In this document: positions 1 through 7,110 of the stretch, in pieces | How the letters are laid out: every line of letters starts with the position of its first letter | Numbering within the stretch: position 1 is the stretch's first letter | DNA from: a virus | Length of the DNA: 24,267 nt | IMG/VR virus record: IMGVR_UViG_3300010354_007419 | Coordinates: 1 to 24,267 of that record | Direction: 5' to 3' (one strand) | Position numbers and translations under genes: made by a program | The notes under the pieces: model-generated | The model's input: only the letters and a program-made list of their open reading frames with translations | Told to the model about the DNA's origin: nothing | Database searches by the model: none

Positions 1-867
1 AAAAGCTTTATCTGCTCAGGAAATCTGGTTAAGAACGCACAAGAACAAGGTATATATGTTATTCTTATCGATACTGAAAACGCACTCGACGAGGCCTGGC
101 TTCACGCACTCGGCGTCGATACTGCTGAAGACAAGCTTCTCAAACTCAACATGGCAATGATTGATGATGTTGCTAAAATGATCACTGAGTTTGTTAAAGA
201 GTATAAAACACTACCTGAAGATCAACGTCCTAAAGTGTTAATTGTATTAGACAGTCTAGGTATGTTACTAACACCAACTGATGTTAACCAGTTCGAAGCA
301 GGTGATTTAAAAGGTGACATGGGTCGTAAGCCCAAAGCACTGACCGCCTTGGTTCGTAACTGTGTGAACATGTTCGGCAGCTTAAACATCGGGTTGGTTG
401 CCACAAATCATACCTACGCAAGCCAGGACATGTTTGATCCTGATGACAAGATCTCAGGTGGACAGGGTTTTATCTACGCCAGTTCTATTGTTGTTGCTAT
501 GCGTAAGTTGAAGTTAAAAGAAGATGAAGATGGTAACAAGATTAGCGAAGTAAAAGGTATTCGTGCAGCATGTAAGATTATGAAAACACGTTATGCTAAA
601 CCATTTGAAAGTGTACAAGTCAAGATTCCTTATGAATCTGGTATGAATCCATATTCAGGCCTTGTAGACATGTTTGAAGCCAAAGGTTTATTAAGCAAAG
701 AAGGCAACAGTCTTAAATACACGCTAGCAGACGGTACAGTAATCAAGCAGTTCCGCAAAGCATGGGAACGCAACGACGATGGGACTCTTGATAAAGTTAT
801 GGCAGATTACGCTGCTAACCCACATGGTGCCGCTATTCAACAACCAGAAGAGGAAACTGAAGAATGA
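1..867 (+). CDS. uvsX: UvsX/RecA-like recombinase, 5'-truncated by window edge
   Basis: ATP-dependent strand-exchange recombinase that would coat single-stranded DNA and drive homologous pairing in phage recombination, replication and repair. The reading frame is open from base 1, and the first two codons (Lys-Ser) fit the end of a Walker A GKS motif, so the N-terminal part lies outside the window; 288 residues are visible. Walker B is VLIVLDS at about visible residues 79-85. Next comes a segment with ATNHTY and the L2-like SGGQGFIYASS. Further on, NPYSGLVDMFEAKGL matches the PYSGL.DM block of T4 UvsX. The C-terminus is acidic (EEETEE), as is usual for RecA/UvsX. It overlaps the next gene by 4 nt, and a UvsY-like gene follows. 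The choice of UvsX over cellular RecA rests on that partner and on the PYSGL block. Confidence 0.9.
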   Translation, partial: KSFICSGNLVKNAQEQGIYVILIDTENALDEAWLHALGVDTAEDKLLKLNMAMIDDVAKMITEFVKEYKTLPEDQRPKVLIVLDSLGMLLTPTDVNQFEAGDLKGDMGRKPKALTALVRNCVNMFGSLNIGLVATNHTYASQDMFDPDDKISGGQGFIYASSIVVAMRKLKLKEDEDGNKISEVKGIRAACKIMKTRYAKPFESVQVKIPYESGMNPYSGLVDMFEAKGLLSKEGNSLKYTLADGTVIKQFRKAWERNDDGTLDKVMADYAANPHGAAIQQPEEETEE

Positions 868-1085
868 GTATTGATGTAGAAATTCTAATAGAAACTTACA
901 CTATTCTTAAAGAATATGTTCCAGCAAAAGAACGTCAAGCCGCCAGTGACAATCTAGTTAGTATGTTAGCTGACACATTAAGCGAAAAAGAACTAAAGGA
1001 GTTTGGTTCAACTGACTCTTATACTAAACGTAGCATTGAAGAATATCTTGACGACGAAGAAGACGATCTAGATTACGAAGAATAA
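864..1085 (+). CDS. small acidic protein between uvsX and uvsY-like genes
   Basis: 73-residue protein I do not recognise. It starts in an ATGA overlap with the uvsX stop, and its own stop shares a base with the next start, so the three genes are almost certainly translated as one unit. It is helical and strongly acidic at the C-terminus (a run of D and E from about residue 59 to the end). It contains no Cys, no membrane segment and no catalytic motif that I can see. Position suggests an accessory role in recombination, but this is inference only. The acidic tail could mimic DNA or bind a protein partner. Confidence 0.75.
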   Translation: MSIDVEILIETYTILKEYVPAKERQAASDNLVSMLADTLSEKELKEFGSTDSYTKRSIEEYLDDEEDDLDYEE

Positions 1086-1537
1086 TGTGGTACAATAAAA
1101 TTGTAGCAGACCTTGGGAATATCCCGGACTTCATTGATTACTATGAACGGGAACTCCAGCAGGCAAAATATGATACAAATATTAAAGGAAACCTGGAAAA
1201 GTCCACCGCCGCCTTACCGGGCGTTACGGAGCATAGGTTCAACCAGCTGCAGGAAATTGAAGCTGTACTTAATTACCTTAATATACAACTTCGTAAGATA
1301 CGACGCAAACACTTTCAGAAATACCTTGAAGCCTACGCTCGTTCGTTGTCATCCCGGGACGCGGAAAAATATACCGATGGCGAGGATGAGGTTATTGATT
1401 TTGAGACTATCATTAACGAAGTTGCTCTGCTTAGAAACAAGTGGCTGGGTGTAATGAAAGGTCTAGAAAGTAAAAACTTTATGTTAGGACATGTTGTTCG
1501 TTTAAGAACAGCAGGAATGGAAGATATTACACTTTGA
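1085..1537 (+). CDS. uvsY: UvsY-like recombination mediator
   Basis: 150-residue, mostly helical and basic protein that I read as the UvsY-type mediator, which loads UvsX on ssDNA covered by gp32. T4 UvsY is 137 residues. Similar features are a central charged block (SSRDAEKYTDGEDEV, compare the T4 segment around SEMKTVLSADKDV). The C-terminal block MKGLESKNFMLGHVVRLR also resembles the T4 tail block with IKSRGFAIKHIQDMR. This resemblance is by eye and not a search result. Genetic context supports it: the gene lies 217 nt downstream of uvsX with a TAATG stop-start overlap. Its base composition looks somewhat richer in GC than the genes that follow. Confidence 0.72.
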   Translation: MWYNKIVADLGNIPDFIDYYERELQQAKYDTNIKGNLEKSTAALPGVTEHRFNQLQEIEAVLNYLNIQLRKIRRKHFQKYLEAYARSLSSRDAEKYTDGEDEVIDFETIINEVALLRNKWLGVMKGLESKNFMLGHVVRLRTAGMEDITL

Positions 1538-1573
1538 TGGATTATAAAGAAATTGCAGTTGAGGTCTTATAAA

Positions 1574-2326
1574 ATGGGTCTATTTAACAATATCACACAG
1601 AGCCACCAACATACTCAATCTCTTAGAGATTTATTGTATCAGTATGATAGTTTTTTAGATAGTCTTGAGGTTATAGCCGATTTTGGTTGCGGTTCCGGGT
1701 TGGATATAGAATGGTGGGCAAAATTAGAAACCAGAGATGACCCTCCAGAACCGAGGAACTATCTTTGTTATGCAGTTGATAAAAATATTAAACAAATAAA
1801 ACCACACATATTAGAATTACCAAACGTCAAAGCAATAGAATGCGATTTAGAAGATGATCGTTTCATTCCTAGGCAAATAGACCTTGTATGGTGCCATGAT
1901 GTATTTCAATACATGACTAATCCAATTTACACTTTGTCTAAATGGAATGAAATGATTAACGAGAATGGTATGTTGATTTTATCTGTACCGCAGTCAAATT
2001 TTTTCAGTTACAACAGACCGCAAAATATAAGTTATAATGGTTGGTATTTTAACCATAATATAGTAAACTTAATGTACATGTTAGCAGTTAATGGTTTCGA
2101 CTGTCGAGATGCCTATTTTTACAAAGAACCAAACACTATGTGGTTGCACGTAGCAGTTTATAAAAGTCAGATTCCTCCAATGAATCCTAAAACTTCTACC
2201 TGGTTTGATATTGTTGATGCCAATTTAGTAAATGATAGTGTCGCGGAGTGTCTAAATCAATATGGATATGTTAAACAAGACTCTATAATAACAACTTGGT
2301 TAGATAAAGATAATTATAGACAATAA
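1574..2326 (+). CDS. class I SAM-dependent methyltransferase
   Basis: About 250 residues. The glycine-rich SAM motif I is DFGCGSG at residues 36-42. A later acidic strand (AVDKN) would hold the ribose hydroxyls, and IDLVWCHDVFQYM corresponds to motif IV of Methyltransf_11/23-type enzymes. I chose ATG 1574 because GAGG at 1561-1564 is correctly spaced; a TTG codon at 1553 in the same frame has no better site. The stop shares its last base with the start of the nucleotidyltransferase-cupin gene. The substrate is unknown. The linked sugar-nucleotide gene suggests a sugar or glycan, possibly O-methylation. It could also modify a small molecule or protein. Confidence 0.8.
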   Translation: MGLFNNITQSHQHTQSLRDLLYQYDSFLDSLEVIADFGCGSGLDIEWWAKLETRDDPPEPRNYLCYAVDKNIKQIKPHILELPNVKAIECDLEDDRFIPRQIDLVWCHDVFQYMTNPIYTLSKWNEMINENGMLILSVPQSNFFSYNRPQNISYNGWYFNHNIVNLMYMLAVNGFDCRDAYFYKEPNTMWLHVAVYKSQIPPMNPKTSTWFDIVDANLVNDSVAECLNQYGYVKQDSIITTWLDKDNYRQ

Positions 2327-3105
2327 TGAAAATAGTTTTGGCTACCGGAGGATTTGATCCGGTTCATAGCGGTCATATATCCTATCTCAATCACGCTGAT
2401 CATTTAGGCGATTGGCTTGTAGTTGGTCTAAACTCGGATGCATGGCTTGCACGTAAAAAAGGAAGACCGTTTATGACATGGCACGAACGCATGACGGTGC
2501 TCGATAACCTGCACATGGTAGATCGTGTGATTGAGTTTGATGATACAGATGGAACTGCATGCGATGCTATACGAAAAGTCAAAACTATGTTTCCTGAAGG
2601 AAAAATTGTGTTTGCCAATGGCGGAGATAGGACCCAAGATAATATTCCTGAAATGATTTTTGACGATGTAGAGTTTGTGTTTGGTGTCGGCGGAGAAAAT
2701 AAACTAAACAGCAGCAGTGATATACTCCGGCGCTGGACTTCTATAGAAGTTGAACGTGCATGGGGAAGTTACACTGTTCTAAATGAAATACCTGGCGCCA
2801 AAGTCAAAACCTTAACTGTACAGCCTGGCCAAACCCTGAGCATGCAACGACATCAGCATCGCAGCGAGTACTGGATGGTAACTGAAGGAACATGCATGAT
2901 CAACATGGCTCTACCAGGCGATCTAAATAATCCGCCAAAAATACTTTCAAAGTACGATGAATGGCGTGTTCCTAAAAACACCTGGCATCAACTTACTAAT
3001 CCTTTTACACGACCGTGTACCATCGTTGAAATACAATACGGCGAGCAATGTGTGGAAGAAGATATTGAGAGATTAGATACCGCAAGTCAAGCAGCGCAAA
3101 TATAA
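2326..3105 (+). CDS. nucleotidyltransferase (HxGH family) fused to a phosphomannose isomerase-type cupin
   Basis: 259-residue two-domain protein. Residues 1-137 are a cytidylyltransferase-like Rossmann domain: GGFDPVHSGH with HSGH at 14-17, the RPFMTWHERMTVLDNL helix region, and NGGDR at 98-102. Such domains join a nucleotide to a sugar- or polyol-phosphate. Residues 139-250 resemble the type II phosphomannose isomerase/ManC C-terminal cupin. ERAWGSYTVL opens it, and HQHRSEYW (H176, H178, E181) with H221 supplies likely metal ligands. It follows the methyltransferase with a 1-nt overlap. The combination suggests a sugar phosphate isomerised or epimerised and then activated by one polypeptide, but nucleotide and sugar cannot be read from sequence. 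No frameshift is visible, so the fusion looks genuine. Confidence 0.83.
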   Translation: MKIVLATGGFDPVHSGHISYLNHADHLGDWLVVGLNSDAWLARKKGRPFMTWHERMTVLDNLHMVDRVIEFDDTDGTACDAIRKVKTMFPEGKIVFANGGDRTQDNIPEMIFDDVEFVFGVGGENKLNSSSDILRRWTSIEVERAWGSYTVLNEIPGAKVKTLTVQPGQTLSMQRHQHRSEYWMVTEGTCMINMALPGDLNNPPKILSKYDEWRVPKNTWHQLTNPFTRPCTIVEIQYGEQCVEEDIERLDTASQAAQI

Positions 3106-3156
3106 ATCTGCTTGACGTTGCCTTGCTTCTATTATGGCTTGAATAAATCCGCGCAT
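3073..3156 (-). CDS. possible very small basic peptide
   Basis: 27-codon reading frame starting MRGFIQAIIEARQRQADLYL. It shares a TAATG stop-start junction with the upstream 55-residue gene on the same strand. Its 3' end runs antisense into the last 33 bases of the nucleotidyltransferase-cupin gene. The amphipathic helix rich in Arg, Gln and Ala and the coupling to an upstream frame are the only support. It is too short for a confident call and may be chance. Confidence 0.3.
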   Translation of the reverse strand: MRGFIQAIIEARQRQADLYLRCLTCGI

Positions 3157-3323
3157 TATAAGCCCCTCATAAATTGTTGATTGTAAATGTATTGTCTTAT
3201 GCAGTGCTCTACATCGGCTGCATTTTTAGGTTGTTGACTCTCAACGTAACGCTCAATATCGCTTTGTGGGCGATACTGTGGAAATATTTCGCGTAAACGT
3301 TCGATTAGACTAGTCCAGTCCAT
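3156..3323 (-). CDS. small hypothetical protein, 55 residues
   Basis: Reads MDWTSLIERLREIFP and continues to residue 55 (ending NQQFMRGL). A good Shine-Dalgarno (AGGAG, reverse complement of ctcct at 3332-3336) sits 8 nt before the ATG. An AATAAATA box (3351-3358, minus strand) lies at a suitable distance for transcription. It fills most of the otherwise empty 303-bp stretch between 3106 and 3408 and is the only minus-strand gene between blocks of plus-strand genes. It has a mixed-charge helical composition with one Cys and no recognised domain. Function unknown. Confidence 0.6.
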   Translation of the reverse strand: MDWTSLIERLREIFPQYRPQSDIERYVESQQPKNAADVEHCIRQYIYNQQFMRGL

Positions 3324-3350
3324 TTTGATTTCTCCTTTTGGGTGTACTGG

Positions 3351-3358
3351 TATTTATT
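3351..3358 (-). promoter_or_regulatory. AATAAATA octamer before the 55-residue minus-strand gene
   Basis: On the minus strand the sequence reads AATAAATACC. The initiation point expected for a T4-type late promoter would give a leader of about 20 nt carrying AGGAG before ATG 3323. The rest of 3324-3408 holds only the leader of the plus-strand gene at 3409, for which I see no convincing -35/-10 pair. Confidence 0.35.
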
Positions 3359-3408
3359 GCATTGCAACATGAATTAACAGAATATAGAAAACCGGTAAAT
3401 ATGTTATT

Positions 3409-4590
3409 ATGCGCGAACTAATAAACATTATCACTGAAGAAGTAACCAAAACTGAGCTACAAGATGTATTAGCTCAAAATGGGTATACAGATTTAAAAGT
3501 ATCTGGCAATAAGATTGCTGTATTGGTACAAATACCTGGCAAAGAAAAGAAAGATTCTTTTAGAATCAAAGTATTACAGGATCTGTTATCTATTTTAAAT
3601 TCGCAAGCCCCGGACATGGCAGCAACATTTAACCCGGATCCAAAAATCAGCAGCATTGGTAGTATTGCGTTTCAAGACAGTGCTGTTAAACTGCTAGTTA
3701 AAGATGTCGGAGTACAGGGAGAAAAAAGTTCTGGTGTTGCTAACGAAATTGAGTTAGCTGGTATTTTACAAAGTGTAGTTGATTCTTATGGATCAGCTCA
3801 TGTAACTTTTGTTGACCCAAGAGGAAAATCTTTAACAATTAACAATTGTACCAAAGTTGATATTGCCGGCCGGGATTCTAAAGGCAGAAAAAAAGCCGAT
3901 GTGGTACTAATTAGCCCAGCAAGAAATCTTCCTATATCCATTAAAAAATTAAATGCACAAGCTTGGGAAAGTGCAGACAACTTATTTGGACAAAAAGCAA
4001 GAGGAATAATTGAAAAGTTGGTTGACGACGGTGTAGTCAAATTAGATAAACATAAATCCTATACAGATGCAGCACCTGTGTTTGCCCTGAGCAAGGAAAT
4101 TGTTGTTGAACCCACTGAAGAAGAGGCACTGAATGCTATCTTTGGTAGCGATTTAAATCCCGAAGGTGGTATTGTTATACAAACATTTAGACCCGAGCAT
4201 TTTGTTCAAGATGGTAACGAAGTTCGAGTGGAATGTCATGCAGTTATTACTAATAAAGAAGAAATTCCAGAAAGCCATTTAATGGTTTGGTTATTGCGTA
4301 ACGACAGTAGTAGAAATAGTAAATCGTTGGGTATTCCGGGTATTCGAATCATGGCCGTGACACTGGCTAGAGGGATCGGCGAATCTGGTAAAAAGGATGT
4401 TATCCTGGTAGATGAAAACGGAAACGTCAAAGAAAGACACTTTGACCCAAGCGACGAACAAGATCAAGAAGTGACAACTAAGCAGTTAAAACAATTTGAT
4501 CCAGAAAAAACTCGTGCCCAAATAAAACCTAAGGGTCGTCGTGCAGAACCCAGAGATAAAGATACTACACCTCGACAAAAAAGAGATTGA
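3409..4590 (+). CDS. hypothetical protein with capsid-targeting-like N-terminus and possible PD-(D/E)XK-like core
   Basis: 393 residues, not recognised as a named family. The N-terminus MRELINIITEE resembles T4 head-targeting leaders (internal proteins, Alt), which the prohead protease cuts after an (L/I)xE motif; here ITE would fit. A conserved-looking central block has an acidic helix (NEIELAGIL, about residue 114), then KADVVLI (about 164) and LPISIKKLN (about 176). That order resembles an E...D...xK restriction-endonuclease-like fold, with Ser-Ile-Lys in place of the usual (D/E)xK. The last 70 residues are charged and Lys/Arg rich and probably disordered. There is no clear Shine-Dalgarno at ATG 3409. 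It could instead be an ordinary structural protein; function is inference. Confidence 0.7.
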   Translation: MRELINIITEEVTKTELQDVLAQNGYTDLKVSGNKIAVLVQIPGKEKKDSFRIKVLQDLLSILNSQAPDMAATFNPDPKISSIGSIAFQDSAVKLLVKDVGVQGEKSSGVANEIELAGILQSVVDSYGSAHVTFVDPRGKSLTINNCTKVDIAGRDSKGRKKADVVLISPARNLPISIKKLNAQAWESADNLFGQKARGIIEKLVDDGVVKLDKHKSYTDAAPVFALSKEIVVEPTEEEALNAIFGSDLNPEGGIVIQTFRPEHFVQDGNEVRVECHAVITNKEEIPESHLMVWLLRNDSSRNSKSLGIPGIRIMAVTLARGIGESGKKDVILVDENGNVKERHFDPSDEQDQEVTTKQLKQFDPEKTRAQIKPKGRRAEPRDKDTTPRQKRD

Positions 4591-4615
4591 TTTTTTTTAG
4601 TTTATGTAGTATAAT
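4587..4615 (+). promoter_or_regulatory. sigma70-like promoter of leaderless type for the MazG-like gene
   Basis: TTGATT at 4587-4592 and TATAAT at 4610-4615 are separated by 17 bp. The -35 box contains the TGA stop of the preceding gene. The predicted start of transcription (about 4622) coincides with the ATG at 4622, and no ribosome-binding site is present. The T-run at 4591-4598 lies within the spacer and has no GC-rich stem before it, so I do not call a terminator. Confidence 0.72.
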
Positions 4616-4621
4616 TATTAC

Positions 4622-4891
4622 ATGAATGATAAACAAAGAGAAATTCTTGTAATTACACAAGAAGAATGTGCAGAGGTTATTCAAGAAATATCTAAAATAT
4701 TTAGATTTGGTATCAATGACACACACAAAGACGGAATGCTACATCAAGAAAAACTAGAAACTGAAGTTGGTGATTTGCTTTGTATGATCAACTTGATGAC
4801 TCAACATGGACTTGTAAGATCAGAGAAAGTAACCGCAGCCGTTGAAAACAAACAAATTAAACTAAAGCAATGGAGTAAAATTTATGACTGA
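4622..4891 (+). CDS. MazG-like nucleotide pyrophosphohydrolase
   Basis: 89-residue all-alpha NTP pyrophosphohydrolase-like protein, which would hydrolyse nucleoside triphosphates (or a signalling nucleotide) to the monophosphate and pyrophosphate. The metal-binding signature is visible: EECAE at residues 14-18 and ETEVGD at 46-51 (ExxD with E48, D51), followed by the LLCMINLM helix. The length fits the short phage MazG-type proteins. It is probably translated from a leaderless mRNA (see promoter at 4587). It overlaps the next gene by 8 nt. Phage MazG proteins are thought to adjust nucleotide pools during infection; the exact substrate is not visible. Confidence 0.8.
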   Translation: MNDKQREILVITQEECAEVIQEISKIFRFGINDTHKDGMLHQEKLETEVGDLLCMINLMTQHGLVRSEKVTAAVENKQIKLKQWSKIYD

Positions 4892-5231
4892 GTTGTATCG
4901 TGGTTTATTGGAAATTTTGGTAATTCGTTGTATTGAACAAATTGAATCGTTACGAGGTCACATTAGATCGCACAACTCAGGACGTGCGGAAAATTTTGAA
5001 TTAGATATTGGCGTCACTGGTTTTTGGAATCTTATGTTAGAAACAGTGTTTACCATGTTCTCGATACTGTTTTTAATAACCGGTGTTAGTTTAGCTGCGA
5101 CATTAGCAGTTGTTTCGTATCCATTTGCTGCATTTATCAATTACGGAGCATGGTTATTAAGCAATACCAAAAATCCAAAAGATGAAAGCCCAATCATAAT
5201 GAAACAAACCAATGAGCAAGAAAAAAAGTAA
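4884..5231 (+). CDS. small membrane protein
   Basis: 115 residues with a soluble, charged N-terminal half and a long hydrophobic stretch at about residues 49-90 (FWNLMLETVFTMFSILFLI continuing through GVSLAATLAVV). This could form one long or two closely spaced transmembrane helices, with a charged Lys-rich C-terminal tail. No signal-peptide cleavage site is evident. It overlaps the MazG-like gene upstream by 8 nt and the DUF2452-like gene downstream by 20 nt, so it is co-translated with them. It has no recognised family. A role at the inner membrane (superinfection exclusion or lysis timing) is possible but unsupported. Confidence 0.7.
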   Translation: MTELYRGLLEILVIRCIEQIESLRGHIRSHNSGRAENFELDIGVTGFWNLMLETVFTMFSILFLITGVSLAATLAVVSYPFAAFINYGAWLLSNTKNPKDESPIIMKQTNEQEKK

Positions 5232-5715
5232 CGTAGCCAAAGGCAAAGACAGCTACGATGCAGAAATAGGCGGCGAATTAGTCGCCTTTTTTAATAAAAA
5301 CATTACACCATACGCCACTGAAGTTGGCGGCCCTGCTTTTGATTTAATTCCCGTACAAAAACAAAAAGACATTATGGTCAATGTTGCTCGCATGCATGCC
5401 GAGCAAGAATACAATCGAATAATGGATTTAGTAAAGGTTTTGCAAAAACAGGCCGATGATATTAAACGCAGATTATACATTACCGATGCAGTGCATGCAG
5501 CTGAATATCAGTTTCAGATATACCACGGACAAACGTATTGGCTATGCTTTGATAGTAAGATAAATCGAACTAGACTGTGCCATCAAGGTCCCAATGATTG
5601 GACTACTGGTGCGCCTGAACATTACAGTTACATTGCACCAGTTAAATGGCTAGGCGATTATACGTGGATTGAAGTTACCACACAAACGTCTGAGAATAAT
5701 ACTGAACAATCTTAG
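5212..5715 (+). CDS. DUF2452-like protein
   Basis: 167 residues. From memory the central region resembles the uncharacterised family DUF2452. Features are a long helix (about residues 44-90) rich in Lys, Gln and Asp, then a compact Trp/Tyr-rich domain with YQFQIYHGQTYWLCF, GPNDWTTGAPEHYSYIAPVKWLGDYTW. The function of that family is unknown to me. The gene starts inside the end of the membrane-protein gene (20-nt overlap). Its last 41 bases are antisense to the end of the minus-strand dehydratase gene at 5675, so two operons converge with coding sequence overlapping on both strands and no terminator between them. Confidence 0.7.
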   Translation: MSKKKSNVAKGKDSYDAEIGGELVAFFNKNITPYATEVGGPAFDLIPVQKQKDIMVNVARMHAEQEYNRIMDLVKVLQKQADDIKRRLYITDAVHAAEYQFQIYHGQTYWLCFDSKINRTRLCHQGPNDWTTGAPEHYSYIAPVKWLGDYTWIEVTTQTSENNTEQS

Positions 5716-6631
5716 CTAATTCTACTTCAAAGATTGCGTTGGGTTGCCATCCAAGCGCCTTTAACTTATCATCATTAATACTATATCTAACATCTTGTCC
5801 AGGTCTAGTTATATCTAAGTTCAAATAAGATTCATAACTTAGAATTTTTTCCGAACAAAACATATCAATAATTTGCATTGCGATCATAATATTTTGTTCT
5901 TCGTGGTTGCCGCTTATGTTGTAAATTTCGTTCTGAACACCAGATTCAATAATTTTAATAATTGCAGATGCAGTGTCACTAACGTGCAGCCATGTTCGTC
6001 TTGGCAAGCCAGCATCATGCAGTGCAATAGGCCTACCTAATTGCAAATGCTTTATGCTTTTTGGAATAAATTTTTCTGTGTATTGACCAATACCGTAGTT
6101 GTTAGTTGGCCTAACAATTACGTAAGGAACTTTGAACGTTCTTGCCCATGCTAGAATCAATTGATCTGCTGCTGCTTTGGTAGCTGAGTAAGGATTACTT
6201 GGTTTAAGGAGATCTGTTTCAAAATGGCTGCCTTCTTCAATGTCTCCATATACTTCATCTGTACTAAAATGTAACAGTGTTGGCATCTTAAAGCGATGAC
6301 GTTCTTTAATCAAGTTAAGCAAATGATGCACGCCGTTTACATTACTACGCAAGAACACATCACTACTCACAATACTGTTATCGACGTGTGTTTCTGCTGC
6401 GGTATTGATAATATAGTCGCAATCGTATAACATGTCCAGATCATTGATATCGGACTCAATAAACTTGAACTGATCTTTATATTCTATCAGTTCAGGAAGG
6501 AATTGTACATTTGCTGCATAGGTTTTCTTGTCAACTCCGATAACATAGTATCCTTGTGCTAGGCATCTTTTGGTTACGTGGTAGCCAATGAATCCTAAAC
6601 ATCCTGTAACATAAACTACTTTTGTTGTCAT
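5675..6631 (-). CDS. dTDP-glucose 4,6-dehydratase-like NAD-dependent enzyme
   Basis: 318-residue short-chain dehydrogenase of the extended type. The NAD-binding motif is TGCLGFIG (9-16), followed by TAAETHVDNS (78-86), the RmlB signature STDEVYGD (123-130) and the catalytic NPYSATK (Y148, K152). The C-terminal TRPGQDVRYSINDDKLKALGW is typical of RmlB. It would convert an NDP-hexose to the 4-keto-6-deoxy sugar; the Asp-Glu pair after Thr-125 supports dehydratase chemistry. RmlB proteins are about 340-360 residues, so this one is slightly short. It is the last gene of the minus-strand operon and overlaps the transketolase gene by 4 nt. No RmlA-type thymidylyltransferase is in the window. Confidence 0.85.
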   Translation of the reverse strand: MTTKVVYVTGCLGFIGYHVTKRCLAQGYYVIGVDKKTYAANVQFLPELIEYKDQFKFIESDINDLDMLYDCDYIINTAAETHVDNSIVSSDVFLRSNVNGVHHLLNLIKERHRFKMPTLLHFSTDEVYGDIEEGSHFETDLLKPSNPYSATKAAADQLILAWARTFKVPYVIVRPTNNYGIGQYTEKFIPKSIKHLQLGRPIALHDAGLPRRTWLHVSDTASAIIKIIESGVQNEIYNISGNHEEQNIMIAMQIIDMFCSEKILSYESYLNLDITRPGQDVRYSINDDKLKALGWQPNAIFEVELAKIVQYYSQTFVW

Positions 6632-7110
6632 ATTTTTCTTGTAAGGTTAAGATATGCAGGTTCTTTTGAACCAATAAACACAGGCCAAATATCTTCTAAT
6701 TCAGCAATTGATTTAGGTTTATATAATTTAATATTTGGTAGAGCAGCAAGCACTTGTTCGTCGTCGTGTGCCCAATGGCTAATGCCATCATGGCTGTAGT
6801 CTCTATCTCTACCACTACCAATTAGTTTAACTGGTATACATTCATAATTCACATAATTGCGTAAGAATTCAAAAGGCCTATACAACAAGAAGCTGCTCAT
6901 CGAATAACACACAGGTACCAGATCTTCTTGTGCCATTCCTATTGCAGCACCTATCATTAGTTGTTCTGCTGCACCTACATTGTAAAAGCGTTCTGGGAAA
7001 GCATTGCGAATTTGATCTAGGACACCAAACCCAAGATCGGCAGTGACAACTCTGATGTTGTCAGCATTGACCATGCTTTCTAGTAATAGACTAGCACATT
7101 CTTTTCTCAT
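6628..7110 (-). CDS. transketolase-like, pyrimidine-binding subunit
   Basis: 160 residues that match only the pyrimidine-binding (middle) domain of transketolase-type ThDP enzymes. The activating glutamate is in NVGAAEQLMIGAAIGMA (E49). A His-rich active-site loop SHDGISHWAHDDEQ (H107, H112) matches the HDG.TH...ED loop of two-subunit transketolases. The usual third, C-terminal domain is missing. It is encoded right after the ThDP diphosphate-binding subunit with a 4-nt overlap, so the two should form one enzyme. Expected chemistry is transfer of a two-carbon ketol unit between sugar phosphates. In this context it may supply a heptulose phosphate or extend a sugar; substrate is inference. Confidence 0.85.
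   Translation of the reverse strand: MRKECASLLLESMVNADNIRVVTADLGFGVLDQIRNAFPERFYNVGAAEQLMIGAAIGMAQEDLVPVCYSMSSFLLYRPFEFLRNYVNYECIPVKLIGSGRDRDYSHDGISHWAHDDEQVLAALPNIKLYKPKSIAELEDIWPVFIGSKEPAYLNLTRKI

Noticed and set aside
1113-1454. 113-codon frame within the uvsY-like gene
   Set aside because: Alternative frame of a gene with better context and recognisable blocks; no ribosome site.
4591-4598. Run of eight T after the 3409 gene as a terminator
   Set aside because: No GC-rich stem precedes it; it fits better as part of the spacer of the 4587 promoter.
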